Shown here: positions 26,876 to 39,410 of the stretch, piece after piece
How the letters are laid out: every line of letters begins with the position of its first letter
How positions within the stretch are numbered: the stretch's first letter is position 1
DNA from: Sipunculus nudus
Lineage: Eukaryota > Annelida > Sipuncula > Golfingiida > Sipunculidae
Assembly: GCA_026874595.1 (NCBI GenBank)
Contig: CM049322.1
Coordinates: forward strand, 41,714,340 to 41,778,339
Direction of reading: 5' to 3'
DNA: 64,000 nt
Made by a program: the position numbers and the translations under genes
Notes under the pieces: generated by a model
The model's input: the letters and a program-made list of their open reading frames with translations, nothing else
What the model was told of the DNA's origin: nothing
Databases searched by the model: none

Positions 26876-26896
26876 GGACCCAAATCTGCTTGGCAT

Positions 26897-27200
26897 TAAC
26901 AAACAGGTCTCTCAAAACATATCTACTCAACAATAACAATCAGACCTCTCATAACATTAACTTAGCATTGATAAACAGGTCTTCCAACTATCATGCGCAA
27001 ATAACGACTCAGACCTGTCCTATCATTAACTTGGCAATAACAAATATCATACCTGTCTTCTCATTACATAACTACTTAGTGATAACACCAAGTTCTGCCA
27101 AAATATTATCCTCACTTAACAGTAATAGTCATGCCTGCCATAACATTAAATTGCTAATAACAATCAGACAATCGAGTTTGCCAAAAATATTATATATGTT
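26897..27200. repeat. Long direct repeat, left copy, second part
   Basis: Continues the match to 34370-34620 (shared CAGACCTGTCCTATCATTAA, AAGTTCTGCCAAAATATTAT). It contains internal units of about 50 bases built on AACAATCAGACCT...CATTAACTTGGCA. Confidence 0.6.
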
Positions 27201-27309
27201 CAAATTGCACTCAGGCCCATCATAACAATCAGACCTGCCAATAATTAACATCATTGTCAACAAGTCATACAACCCTTCTGCATGACATTTATAAACTTTA
27301 TTTATTTTA

Positions 27310-29060
27310 CAGGGATTGTTAACTAGTTATAATAACTATTACGAGGCACTCTCCATGGCACGGATGTTGGCGCTCGGTAGTCGGTAAGGTCGGAGGAAAC
27401 CGGAGGACCGGAAAAAAACACTGACCTTGGACGGGCCACTACAACCCACTCTCATAGCCATTACATCATACGTAACCTGTTAATAGTAGTTTCTGTTTAA
27501 ACAACTATATGCTAGTGCGAAATTTGTCTATATTGGACAGTTAATGTGCACAATGGCCCAATCCCTTATTCTTGTAACTTAATGCACTGGTTCCTTTATG
27601 AAATTACCTGAGGTGATAAGCTTGTTCTCCCTGGCAATATGATTTTTTTTTTTGATAATTCGATCAATACAGACTGGACCGATAAGCCTGACTGATAAGC
27701 CTAGACTGTACCTGGCTTCCATATTTAATCTACAATGATATAATTATAATGTATTAGTATTACCTGTTTGCTCCACACAAGCATAATCAGTGGGCCGATA
27801 TGACCAGGAGTTATCCTGACAGTTCTGGATTAATGACTGTGTAAGCTAGCCCAAACGGGGCTTTCAATTCTTAAAATAACACAAATCCTACTATAAAACT
27901 AGTTCTCACTGGCCCATTTATTTATTAAATAATTAAATCTCCCAGTTAGACACATTATAAATAAGATACTACTGTACTGTAGCTTTATTCATAAAAAAGC
28001 CCAAGTTATCTCCAGAACAAAGCATAAAAGACCCAAATTATCTCCAGAACAAAAGTATCTCATCTTGTAACTATACTGTCCCATAACATACATCAAATAC
28101 TATGATGACTACCAAGTTAACCTCATGACTGTTTGGACTTTGTCGACTGGATTTAAGCTTGCTGAGCTTACTTCATTGAATTTTAGTCATAGATGACATG
28201 TCTATTACAATAAACAATAACCACACCGATTTTGAGCCATTACTGACGTCAATAAACATTCAAAAGCTACCCGGTATTATACCTTTTTTACCCCAACTTT
28301 AACAGGCACTTACAGCCTGAGGGGTAATGGGCTGCTAACATATAATGATATAATCAATTGTCAATACTCTATACTCAATATTAATTCCATTCTTGCCCAA
28401 TTATCATATGGTTATTACAAGTTTATGCCACCATACTTACACCAGTAGAATATTCCCTTTCTGTTTATGTGTTTTGACACAGTTTGTACTAGGGGCTCCT
28501 AATATACAAAACGGCGGCTGGCTCTGTTTACTCATGACCAGACTTACCGCTTGACACCTGCATTTCCCTTATTAGCCTTTATAAAAATAAATAAGCTCTA
28601 TTTTCACGACAGTACTATTATTATTCCTAACTACCAATTTATTGGTCTCATAATCACTGTTAAATATACAATATCCATGGAAGGGAGTAAACCTAAGATG
28701 ACGGCTGGCATTTTACCCATACCATCTAGCTCTTGGGTTTATTCTTGAAAAAAAGTCACATATTTATCCTCGCTTTACAAAAAAAGGGCTGGGGTAGTTA
28801 TAACATAGGCAAAACAACATGACACATCAGGCATACGAACCATAACTGCTTGTGTCCTGTGGACCCAACTGTCAGAGGGACCGTTAGCTCATCGTCTCAT
28901 CGTCCTTCCTCAAAGAAACATGGACACCAAATGCCCCGAATTACTTTTTTGTTGGCTGAAACCAGGTGATTTAATTTAAATATCCACTAGATCTAACCCT
29001 GTGAACTGGTTTCCATTCCAATAATCTGAACTGTTACCTGACCAATACAAGAACAAAACG
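27310..29060. other. Region between the integrase end and the left repeat copy
   Basis: No coding frame recognised. It includes a short direct duplication at about 27998-28056 (CAA(G/A)TTATCTCCAGAACAAA) and a GC-richer patch at 27.34-27.44 kb. It may be 3' untranslated sequence of the gypsy relic or an older insertion. Confidence 0.4.
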
Positions 29061-29099
29061 CAACTTTATTCACTCCGTTGAGGCCTATACTTCTTACTT

Positions 29100-29447
29100 T
29101 TACAAGTCAACTGCCGAAGTTGTTAGTTCTCCAAAATATTCTGGCCACTGACGTTTCTTCTCTGGTGGGAGGGCTCTCAGTAACTCGTGTAAAGTTCTAT
29201 TGAATCTTTCTTCTTGGCCGTTCCCATGTGGGTGGTATTGGGTGGAATGAAACCTTTTAACCCCATACAATTTACACGATTCATTAACAATTTGAGCCTT
29301 AAAGTCTCTACTCTGGACTGAATGGATTCTTAAAGGGGGCCAAAATTTCTGGATCCATTCCCGATCTAGCGCTTTTGCCACTGTGGAGGCCTTCTGATCT
29401 CTTGTAATTACAGTGACAGTGCATTTGGTAAAAACATCCGTCATCAC
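29100..29447 (-). pseudogene. Gypsy integrase core, decayed
   Basis: Frame of 115 codons with the integrase core order: a MTDVFTK start, a central RIHS..SRDF segment, YHPHGNGQEERFNRTLH and a following LPPEK. The first catalytic aspartate and the glutamate region are visible; the aspartate expected in the RIHS segment reads V. A degraded zinc-binding (HHCC) part precedes it at about 29570-29625 (CYWIEMQNAEEYIKNCSRC). Confidence 0.85.
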
Positions 29448-30073
29448 AAGAATGTTTTCTTTGCCTTTCTACATTCTATCTGTGTATAATCTAAGGCTAC
29501 TACGAAAGGTTTGCCAAAATACTAACCAGAAGAGTTATGATTTTTCGCTGCTTTGATATAGAGCATCTGCTACAGTTTTTAATGTACTCTTCCGCATTTT
29601 GCATCTCTATCCAATAGCACCTACTTCAAATGAGTGCCTCGGTACGATCCCTACCCTGATGGTCATGATCAGCACGGAAACTTTTAAAGATTTTCTCTTC
29701 CAATACCTCAGGAAGTATGATCTGCTTCAGTTCCCCTGCATTGGGATATTTTTCTCTTCTAAATAGTATAACCTCTTCCTCAAGTAACCTGTCCCGCTGT
29801 CCAAAAAAGGTTTGTTGGCTTTCAGACAGATTTTTTCCGACCTCTGGGCGGCCATTTCCGTTTGCATACCAACATCTGCTTGATTAGCCGAAAGTTCATA
29901 GCATAGTTTTGTAGCTGTTAAAGATCAAATTTAGAACAGTCTGGCCACAAAATGGCAGGGTAATCTATAAGGCCCTCTACAATCACCTTACAAGGGCTAA
30001 TCTCTTACCATTTCCTAGGCACTGTTGTGGTTTTACTCAGGACGGCCCATTCTTCTGACCCCATCTCTACATT

Positions 30074-30328
30074 TTAATCCCATAGTCTGTCCTTATGTCT
30101 GGATAAAGCATCTAAGTGTTTATGGTTCTTTTTAGGTTTATACTTTATGGTAAAATCATACCCTACTAAGGGTTCTACGGCTGTTAGTTTGCTTTTCCCT
30201 TTTAGGTACACCAAAGGGTTATTATCCGTCCAAACTTCAAAATGTGCTCCATGAAGATAGTCTGCATATTTCTCTATTCCCCATTTTAGGCCTAGCAGCT
30301 CTATTTTTCTTGTGCTGTAATTATCCAT
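30074..30328 (-). pseudogene. Gypsy RNase H, partial
   Basis: Reads NYSTRKIELLGLKWGIEKY, then HFEVWTDNNPLVYL and LDALSRHKD. The E in KIELLGL and D in WTDNNPL are RNase H catalytic positions. It is followed by the connection region to integrase. Confidence 0.87.
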
Positions 30329-30756
30329 ATTCAGTTGCCCTGTATCAAACCCCGACTAGCATAAACAATAACTTTACGTCCCCCTGGTTGTTCCTTGGTA
30401 AGATTGGCGCCTACACCGCTATGGGATGCATCCGCCACCAGGGTGAATGTTTTACTGAAGTCTGGATAAGCCAGTAGAGCGGCAGAGGTTACGCACTTCT
30501 TTTCATCTAGAAAGGCTTTTTCATGTTGTTCTCCCTACAGAAATTCTATATTTATTTTCCTGTTTTGTCTTCTGGCCTTAGACCTATCAGTGGCAGTTGA
30601 CAACTATTTTTGCAGGGCATTTACCTCTTGAGAAACATTCTTTACAAAACGCCCATAGTAGTTAAAAAAAAAAACAATAAATCGGCGAAGCTCCTGCAAA
30701 ATTTTTGGCCTAGCCCATTCTGCATTATTTTTTTAGGATCTTTACTACTGCCTTTG

Positions 30757-31026
30757 TCAGACAGTACATGACCTAGGTATATCACTTCTGTTTGCATAAA
30801 AATACATTTTTTCCGGCTGTAATATTAAGCCATTCTGCTCTAGTTTAGAGAAGATATTTCTTAGCCGTTCTAAGTGATCTTCCACTGTCTGTGAAAAGAT
30901 GATAATATCATCTAGGTAAACCAACACTGTTTGAATGATATCCTCTCTAAAACTAACAATCAACAATCTCAGAAATGTCGCCGATGCATTGGATAAACCA
31001 AAGGGCATCCGATAATGTTCATACAA
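30757..31026 (-). pseudogene. Gypsy reverse transcriptase, central part
   Basis: Contains the MPFGLSNASATF and VLVYLDDIIIFS motifs; YLDD is the polymerase active site. It breaks at both ends by frameshift. Confidence 0.9.
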
Positions 31027-31328
31027 TCCGAACCGCGTTGTAAATGCCGTTTTTGTCTATCCTGCTCAATTACTTCGATTTGATTGTACGCTGCAGCTAG
31101 ATACAAGGTAGTAACAATTTAGCATTAGCCAAAGCCTCCAAGGTTTCTTCAATTCTAGGTAATGGTGTAGCATCTCTTGGGATTTTCTTGTTTAGCAATG
31201 TATAGTCTACACAAACCCTATTTTTTCCTTGTTTTGCTCACTATTACTATGGCAGCAGCATACGAAGAAGAATTCTCTCTTATTATCCCCTTCTGATTTA
31301 GTTCTTTCAGAGGTTCCTTTATCTCCTC

Positions 31329-31568
31329 TCACAGATGAGGGGGTATCCTACGATAAGGCTGAACTATGGGTATGTCATCTACTGTTCTAATAGGATGCTG
31401 TAATGGCGTTGTGCGACCCAGTGTTTCTGTATCCTCTACAAACAAGGATCTATATTCAGCTATCAGTGCCTTAAACTTATCTAGGGTCTCTTTGTTCTGT
31501 AACTCTGGTACCGTTGACCCCTTTGGTATAGATTCTACTTCCTTCTCTGAGGCTTTCGTAGATATCAT
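31329..31568 (-). pseudogene. Gypsy protease-RT linker and RT start
   Basis: Frame with a acidic linker and a closing HPIRTVDDIPIVQPYRRIPP, the region just before the first RT motifs in gypsy polyproteins. Confidence 0.75.
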
Positions 31569-31673
31569 AATTTCCTGATTTTTGGCACTGACACATCCTC
31601 AACATTAGTTACACACTCATTGCATCCTACTCTTATTCCTGGTTTTAAGATAACCTGGGTGTGTCCTAAGTTG

Positions 31674-32240
31674 CTAACAGGGATCGTGAAATATCTCTTT
31701 GTGGCATCTACACGGGTATAGGGTAATATGTGTTTTGGGGAGACCTAGAGCCAGCGGTTCTACCAATGCCTGATTTAGCGCTGCTGGACCAGGAGCTTTT
31801 ACTTCCAGCATAGATTGTGGTGGTACACAGATTTTCTCAACCCCTACAACTCTAGAAACCCGTGTTTGACTTAGATTCATTTGTCTAAGTCCCTGCTCCT
31901 GGTCTTCCATTAACCTGAAATTCGGAATGCAACTTAGTACGTTTGTTCCTGGAGCTCCTGGTGTTTTAGTGAGATCCTCATTTGTTAATGGAGTGTCTTT
32001 AAGGACAAGAATTCCAACATCAGTTAAAGTTGTGTCACCATTTTTTACCTCTGTAATTATTAACCCAGAGACGGGACTTCTGATCCATTAACCGCCGTTG
32101 ATGACAGGCAGTCTGCTTTATTCAGGGGAGCAACATTGCTAAGATCTTTTAAGTAAGTTTCTAAGAAACCTTCGCTGATGGTTGTAACTTTGGATCCCGA
32201 ATCTATCAGACAATAAATAGGGACACCTGCTACCTGGACC
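31674..32240 (-). pseudogene. Gypsy protease region
   Basis: At about 32130-32235 the minus strand reads VPIYCLIDSGSKVTTISEGF, with the D-S-G active site of an aspartic retropepsin. The frame at 31674-31910 continues the protease-to-RT part. Confidence 0.75.
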
Positions 32241-32529
32241 TCAGTGATTGGTCTGTTCCTATGATACCTGAACTTAACCCGTCACTTTCTGCCTTTACTT
32301 TGAAATTCCCTTAATTATTCTGATTAACATTGGACCTGCCAGATCTGATTATGAACCACTGGCCCACTGATTCAATTTCGATACCTTGTTCTGCGTCATA
32401 TCCTTTCCCCTGTACTGAGTAGGAAACAAAATAGATGTGGTGGTTCTACCATAGGGTGCGAAGGTGATGTCACGGGATACAAAGGCCCCTTGCGGGCCCT
32501 GGCACTAGCCCTGATCGATCAGCAACCAT

Positions 32530-33440
32530 ACCTGTTTTCATGGACTCTTTCCTTACGGAACCTTTTCGTTGGACACGATCTGGCCATATGGCCATACTGA
32601 TGGTAGTAAATACATTCAATGTTATCGCGGTTGCTCCACTACCATTGTGGGTATGGCCCATTGCCAGAGGTACTAGTCACATAACTTTGAATGACCGAAC
32701 TAGGTCCCCTTTCTTCAGTTATCAGTTTAATGGCTCCATTTGTTGTGAAAGGAGTTTTTCCTGTGTTTGCTGCTGTTTGGTTATCTATGACATCATTTTC
32801 TCTTGCTCCTTTAACATTTTATTTACTGTCTCTTCTAATACAGACATTGACTGATCTTGGTAAGTAGTGTGCTTTGTCTTAGTGACGTCTACCTCCTGAA
32901 AATACAAAAGGTTAGCACTTTCCTCATTTCGACTACCTGACTGTTATGTCTATTCGATCATGTTACCGCAAATCTGTCTCTTAGAGCCTTGTCCTTGTTT
33001 ACAATACACTCAGGACCTCGCTTCATGGCCCTTTCCATTATACTTCTTAAAGCATGAGAAAAGCCACGGAGACTTTCTCTCTGTGATAGAAACTATCTAG
33101 TATCTGAGACGCGGAGAGTCTTTCTTAAAATGCAGTCTTCAATATATTAACAGATCCTCTGCATTTGTCCTATTCTTATCTGTAACAAACTTACGCTATC
33201 TACGAGCTGGTCCCTGTAAAAGGACTATTTAGAAATTGACTGCCACTCCCCGTCCAACCCTTGGGCCTGCAGTGCGGCTCTAGCTTCTATAAGCCAGTCC
33301 TCAAGTTCATCTTTACCACCATGTGTGTTTAAGACTTCAAAAGATGAACCCTACTGCAAAGCTTGCAGCTGGCGCTCTAATTCGGCTAAATTCTCTTCTG
33401 CAGTGGCCGTAGTTACAGGTATAGTGACACTATCATTAAA
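32530..33440 (-). pseudogene. Gypsy gag remnant with zinc-knuckle-like motif
   Basis: At about 32557-32625 the minus strand reads CIYYHQYGHMARSCPTKR, a CCHC knuckle with the second cysteine lost. At 33.2-33.4 kb it reads ELEDWLIEARAALQAQGL, typical of gag. Interrupted by stops. Confidence 0.7.
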
Positions 33441-33866
33441 ACTGTCATCACAATTCTCACAGATATTAAATACCCAGTGTACTAAAGGTAAAATACCGAG
33501 GTAGCTGTCACTGAAATCCCAGCTCTTAGAGTAATTATTCCTGACTACCGCTATTTGATCAACACTTACTAATTACATACATATCAACAACAGGCACAGC
33601 GCTCAAGGTGATGTTGATCTTTTTCCACCCACGGAGACGGTTCTGGTATCCGCAGCATATCTGGACATCAATTGCATTGGTACAGTAGTAGTAGTAGTTA
33701 TTAGAAGTCAAACTCACTACAACCTCTCTTGCTATTAACTCATCATATGTCGACCATCACACGTTGCAGGATGTTACCATCATCACCAGACTCAATATCC
33801 CATGTCTGACACCACTGTGGTAGGTGGTCGACATGCACGGTATCGTATTTCTTTACTAATGCATCC

Positions 33867-34640
33867 TGTGGTACAATATGCTTGTTTACAGAAGTTATAC
33901 TGAACTAAATACTATAGAGTTACTTTCAGCTGGGAGTGGGTCTGACATAAATCATCAGACTTTAATGAATATTATTTATTTGATCAAACTTCCTTCCAAT
34001 ATGGTACCCCAGCCATAACAATAACATTAACAGTCTCTGGCTCTAGTTTTAATACAATATTCTAACCAGGTGTAGATCCTTTATAACTATAACAGTTCTG
34101 ATAAGGTAGTGAATCTGTCCCTGTCGATTTATCACTTTATTTACACACGATCCAGCTAATAATCTATTTAACATTAACATTAACAACATACCTACAACAG
34201 AAAGTCAACAGTCCTTTTTGTCTGTAGTCTTATCTACTCGCAGCAGTGTCAGTGAGACTTGATATATCATACTACTTGGCAATATAAATCAAGATTATGA
34301 CATAATTCAATTTTGCGATCAGGTCTGCCAAAACCAACAATAACAATCAGACCTCTCATAACATTAACTTGGCATTAACAAACAACTATCATGTTCAATT
34401 TATGACTCAGACCTGTCCTATCATTAACTTGGCAATAACAATCAGGTTTGCCAAATATCATATATGTCTTCTCATAACATAACTACTCAGTGAAAACACT
34501 AAGTTCTGCCAAAATATTATGCCTACTTAACAATAATAGTCATACCTGTCAAAACATTAAATTGTTTATAACATTCAGGCAATCAGGTCAGCCAAAATAT
34601 TTTATCGGTCCAAATAATACTCTCACTGCTAAGCCCTGCA
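33867..34640. repeat. Long direct repeat, right copy
   Basis: Uninterrupted copy of the repeat at 22489-27200. It lies just upstream (minus-strand sense) of the gag remnant, where a 5' LTR would be. Exact ends and a primer-binding site were not found, so LTR identity is inference. Confidence 0.55.
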
Positions 34641-34649
34641 ATGAAATTC

Positions 34650-35680
34650 TCTGTTTCTATCACTTATCGGACACCTTTCATCTGAGTGGATCAATATTTA
34701 ACTTTCCGAAATCGAATTAATGGATAAGATTTAATCGGGGCTTTCAGGATGTCCAAGCTATAAAAAATACGAAATGCGAAAAGTAGTTTAGCAATTAAGC
34801 AAGTATTACCTTCACTTTAGATCCTAGCTATTTGTAGAGGAGCCGACTCCGTACAACCAACCCCAGATAACCCGATCTTCCAACCATTAACGTGTTAATA
34901 TGATTTCTTATGGTCACTTTGTTTTTAAATCAGACACATTGGATATCCAGCTTAGACGAGCGCACAAGATATGTAAGATAAAACAAAACAAATCGAACCA
35001 AAAGTAACCTAATTATTAAAAATAGTAATTAGATAATAATTCATGTAAACAATATGTGGAAACTATGCAAATTTTTTTTTATAAAAGTTATTCTAGTCTT
35101 GATATAACCCTAGAATTTCTCTTAAGGCTTACAAGACGAAGGACTCAGTTTAAAAGAACCATATTTACAGCCCCTCACACTATCATATATAATATTTGAT
35201 ACCAATCGAAGTGTCTATTTTTCTTGAAATTAACTTCGTCAGCACATTTTTGGGGGGAAGACAAATACACAAAATTACGACGTATTGATATATTTCTTTA
35301 TACAGTATATGCTGTTGAACCTTAACTGGCCAATCACATCAGGGACCTGTTCTGGACTCAATTTTCATAAAATAACAATGTAATTCTAGTACCGCAGAAA
35401 AAAAGTGATGCTGTTGACCGTGTTTCTTGCTTTTGTTGGCATCTTGTTCGGCACCTCGTTCTGTAATAAGTGATCAAACTGGGAGTCAAAAACCATCAAG
35501 GAGATAGGTAATAAAGCAAGCAGAATCCTAAGAGGCACTATGCTGTCAATATCTGTTGTCAACATGAGGTCAACAAAAGAGGTCATTTATAAATTCCAAG
35601 TGAGACAGATTATATTCAATGATTGAAAGGGTAAAGTGTGTTTAAGTTATATGAGCGTTATATTTCGGAGTTAAAGGTCT
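34650..35680. other. No gene supported
   Basis: Nothing recognisable between the right repeat copy and the 74-bp satellite. Confidence 0.55.
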
Positions 35681-35689
35681 ATGGGTTAA

Positions 35690-36475
35690 ATCTCTCGTTA
35701 GCTTCCGGCCAGATCCCGAAACCCCAGCAAACACTCAGATTGAGTTGAACGTCTACGTTTCGAATCCCTCCGGAGCTTCCGGCCAGATCCCGAAACCCCA
35801 GCAAACACTCAAATTGAGTTAAACGTATACGTTTCGAATCCCTCCGGAGCTTCCGGCCAGATCCCGAAACCCCAGCAAACACTCAGATTGAGTTGAACGT
35901 CTACGTTTCAAATCCCTCCGGAGCTTCCGGCCAAATCCCGAAACCCCAGCAAACACTCAGATTGAGTTGATCGTCTACGTTTCGAATCCCTCCGGAGCGT
36001 CCGGCCAGATCCCGAAACCCCAGCAAACACTCTGATTGAGTTAAACGTCTACGTTTTGAATCCCTCCGGAGCTTCCGGCCAGATCCCGAATTCCCAGCAA
36101 ACATTCAGATTGAGTTGAACGTCTACGTTTCGAATCCCTCCGGAGCTTCCGGCCTGATCCCGAAACCCCAGCAAACACTCAGATTGAGTTGAACGTCTAC
36201 GTTTCGAATCCCTCCGGAGCTTCCGGCTAGATCCCGAAACCCCAGCAAACACTCAGATTGAGTTAAACGTCTACGTTTCGAATCCCTCCGGAGCTTCCGG
36301 TCAGATCCCGAAACCCCGGCAAACACTCAGATTGAGTTAAACGTCTACGTTTCGAATCCCTCCGGAGCTTCCGGCCAGATCCCGAAACCCCAGCAAACAC
36401 TCAGATTGAGTTGAACGTCTACGTTTCGAATCCCTCCGGAGCTTCCGGCCAGATCCCGAAACCTCAGCAAAACCC
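35690..36475 (+). repeat. 74-bp satellite, about 10.5 copies
   Basis: Unit starts CGTCTACGTTTCGAATCCCT, then CCGGAGCTTCCGGCCAGATC, then CCGAAACCCCAGCAAACACT and CAGATTGAGTTGAA. The GCTTCCGG box recurs every 74 bases from 35700 to 36440. Copies differ by one to four bases. Because 74 is not a multiple of three, overlapping minus-strand frames rotate through the repeat; these are not genes. Confidence 0.95.
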
Positions 36476-36479
36476 CAAT

Positions 36480-38390
36480 TTTTCGCTTTAAGGTTTCAAT
36501 TTCAGTTCCTGTCTCGGAAGATTTAGCGAGAGAATAATAATTAAATATATAAAAAGAAAACCAAAACATAATACATATCATTATCATACAAAGTAAATAT
36601 CATTATAAACAAATGTGCTTTCTAGACCGAACTAGACCTCTACTTGTAATACACCTGTTTGTTTCAAACATATATGGCCGTTAAATGACGAGAACCCAAA
36701 GCTAGGAAGTGGAATGGTTACAGTTCTTTTTTTTTTCACTTGAGAAAATTTAATCCCAGGAAAATAATGCACACGTCTCTGATATAAAACAGAGGTAAGA
36801 TTCCCAGAGGTTTTAATATATAGCATAATACGATGCACTTAAGGAACATTTATTCTCTTTCAGTTTGCTGATGTATTAAGGCGGATGAATTATCAGGGCT
36901 TACAACTAAAGTATCACGGGGCTATAGCATGACATTTTGTATTCATATATAAGGTATTCTAAGCGATATGATATACCAACATCAATTTTTGATCAGTGCA
37001 TTCCTATGGATACAACGGTATTGCTTCAATTAAGGAAAACACTACTCTGGAGATTAAATGTCACAAATTTCATGTGAATTTAACACGGTTAAGCCTAAAA
37101 GCTTACCGGTATCATTTCATAATTAAGTACAGGATACCCTTTTACAGCTAATATTATTTTTTAATTAAATACAACATATACTTTCACAGCTTACTTTTCA
37201 GTTGTTAGGTTGCAGAGTATAAGGAATCAAGGTATAGAAATCTAGTTTATACTTAGTAAGACTAAATAAATGATCTTACAGTTCAAGTGTGTCATCAAAG
37301 GCTGCACAGGTGTATCCCCATCAGAAACAATTTTCTTATATGAATACAAACAAGGTAAATGTGGGGAAAGTTATGATATACTTTCAAACACCAATACAGG
37401 TTAAGTCAAAATATACAGTGTAATTTAGCCGTTCAACAGTTTCCATAATATTCTATGTGGCTACAAGGTGTACCAGGAGCATTTGTATTGCTCAGGTTTT
37501 GGAAGCTACTTTGTTTGTGGCACAGTTATGGTATCCTGTATACATCAGCAATACATTTCCCTCTTGAAACCTTATGTATCCCCTTTCTCCTCGTGTGGCC
37601 GTGTTTCTTTTTTAAGTTCAATAGTTACTTTACATTAATCTAAAGTTTGATTCCTTAACATATGATGTTTGTTTTAATTTATGAATGACTGATTTTAAAT
37701 GCTAGATAAAAAAAAAAGATAAAACTGTGGCAAAGACTGACGTTTGGAGAAAATGAACTTTAATGAGGAACAACATTATGGTAATACATGTATATCATAG
37801 ATAAGACTAAAGATGAGGATCCATTGTGTACATAAATAATTTATAATCCGAGTAAGATTATGACATGTTAATTTACTATAAAATCATTTCCTATGTGACA
37901 GTTGAATGGCATTTAATGTAGCGGTATTTTAATTGTTCAATTGATATGTGTCATCAAACACTCATTCTTTATAAGATTAATTTAAAGTCCCTTCATACAA
38001 AGAGCTCCATTATCTGATTGTCTCATTGGTGATTTCAGTTAATGGGACATTAGTGTGGATATATTTTTTAATTTATGGAATAATTGTCCATATTTGAAAT
38101 AATATTATAATTTGTAGATTTTTTTTATTATCAAGATGACGAGTTCCTGGTGTTTACCATGCGTGCCCCCCCCCCCCCGCCCCAGCGAGTAAAATCAACC
38201 CGCAGTGTCCGTTTATTAAAGGCAATATAGGGTAAACTTTCCGGCTGGTTATGGAAACTATCAGACCCCAGAAGAAGGAAACACAATGCGACAGATTGTT
38301 TCCAAGTTTAAGATTGCCTTTCGCCAAACACCAGTTTACAGGCTGAACTATCAGACAAAAGAGGGTACAGGAATAATGTTACTAACGCTT
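36480..38390. other. No gene supported
   Basis: AT-rich, with a C-run near 38167-38178. Confidence 0.55.
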
Positions 38391-38399
38391 GAACTAAAC

Positions 38400-38765
38400 G
38401 TATACCTTTGTTATCAGGCATTTTATGTTATGACTAAAATGTTGACTGAGTCGACTATGACTTGGTCCTTTTATGAATTAATTAGTGTCATACCTTTGTA
38501 ATCAGGCATTTTTTGCTTTGACAAATATGTTGACTGGGTCGGCTTTGACTATGACTATGTCCACTTGTGAATTAATGAGTAATTTACCGTTGTTATCAGG
38601 CATTTTTATCCATGACTAATATGTTGAGTGAGTCGACTATGACTAAAACTATGTCCATGTGTGAATCAAATAGTGTTATACCTTGGTTATCAGGCATTTT
38701 GTGCTAGGACTACTATATTGAATGAGTCGACCATGACTATAACTATGTTTACTGGGATCATTGTT
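38400..38765 (+). repeat. About 90-bp tandem repeat, four copies
   Basis: Each copy carries TTATCAGGCATTTT, a GACTAAnATGTTGA(C/G)TGAGTCGACTATGAC segment in two parts, and a TGTGAATnAATnAGT end. Copy starts near 38400, 38489, 38582 and 38676. Moderately diverged. Confidence 0.8.
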
Positions 38766-39329
38766 AATTAGTGTTATTAAAATAGTTACCTCTTCCCTCA
38801 TCTTGTGAAATTACTCGAATAATCTTAATCCAATTAGTTAATTGAAAAGAACCAGAAGATAAATATAAAATTATACCTTATGTATATATCTCAAAACAAT
38901 GTTAATCAGAGTTTTTATAAATGAATACACATTCTAAATACACTTGCAACGGTTCATACCTATTTCATTATCAAAGTATGTACTTTTTAAGGAATGTGAT
39001 TGAGTAATATTATGATAAATGACAAACAACATCAGTCTTCAATAAATTTGCGATTGTACAATTTATACAGGAAAAGTGATAAACACACCAAAACGAAAGA
39101 CAATTTTTCTTTATTGTTTTCATGCGTTGTTTTATCGTTTATCATACAAACGATTACCCTGGCATCACCAGATTGAGAGCACCGCACCTGCGATTCTGGG
39201 TATTTTAAACCGATAAACCCCCAAAAAGCACCCCGTTTGTTAGTGAAACACGAACGTGTGGTAGTTTTCCCATTAAGCCTGCAGCGCCCTCACCTTGGGT
39301 AGGGATGAACCTAAAAAAACCCTCATCTT

Positions 39330-39410
39330 CGCCGGTTCGAATTCGAACTCACGATCCCCGGCGCTAAGACCTGTGCTTTACAGACAGACAACATAAGCAG
39401 TTATTGCCAT
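39330..39410 (-). repeat. tRNA-like sequence, eroded
   Basis: The minus strand reads TAAAGCACAGGTCTTAGCG and then GGATCGTGAGTTCGAATTC, tRNA-like A- and B-box order, without a complete acceptor stem. Probably a SINE head. Confidence 0.4.

Larger units (their letters stand above)
23084..26888. mobile_element. hAT-type element with 8-bp target duplication, containing nested insertions
   Basis: CTTGGCAT occurs at 23076-23083 and at 26889-26896. Inside, the left end is TAGAGTTGGGACC and the right end, complemented, is CAGATTTGGGTCC (10 of 13 equal). This fits the hAT terminal pattern (YAG-N-N-T-G) and the 8-bp duplication of the superfamily. Subterminal GTACTCGAGTAC palindromes occur at both ends. 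No transposase frame was found, so it is non-autonomous. It has been hit by a solo LTR and a pogo/Tigger-type element; without the latter it is about 2.56 kb. CTTGGCATTAAC-like strings are part of the surrounding repeat, so a chance duplication is possible but does not explain the inverted ends. Confidence 0.7.
29070..33480 (-). mobile_element. Ty3/gypsy LTR retrotransposon relic, internal region
   Basis: Right to left on the minus strand: gag with a zinc-knuckle-like segment, aspartic protease, reverse transcriptase, RNase H, integrase. This order is diagnostic of Ty3/gypsy. Frames are broken many times, so the copy is dead. The individual parts are listed separately. Confidence 0.9.

Noticed and set aside
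35679-36587. Five overlapping ~67-80 codon minus-strand ORFs with near-identical peptides
   Set aside because: All derive from the 74-bp satellite, whose length is not a multiple of three.
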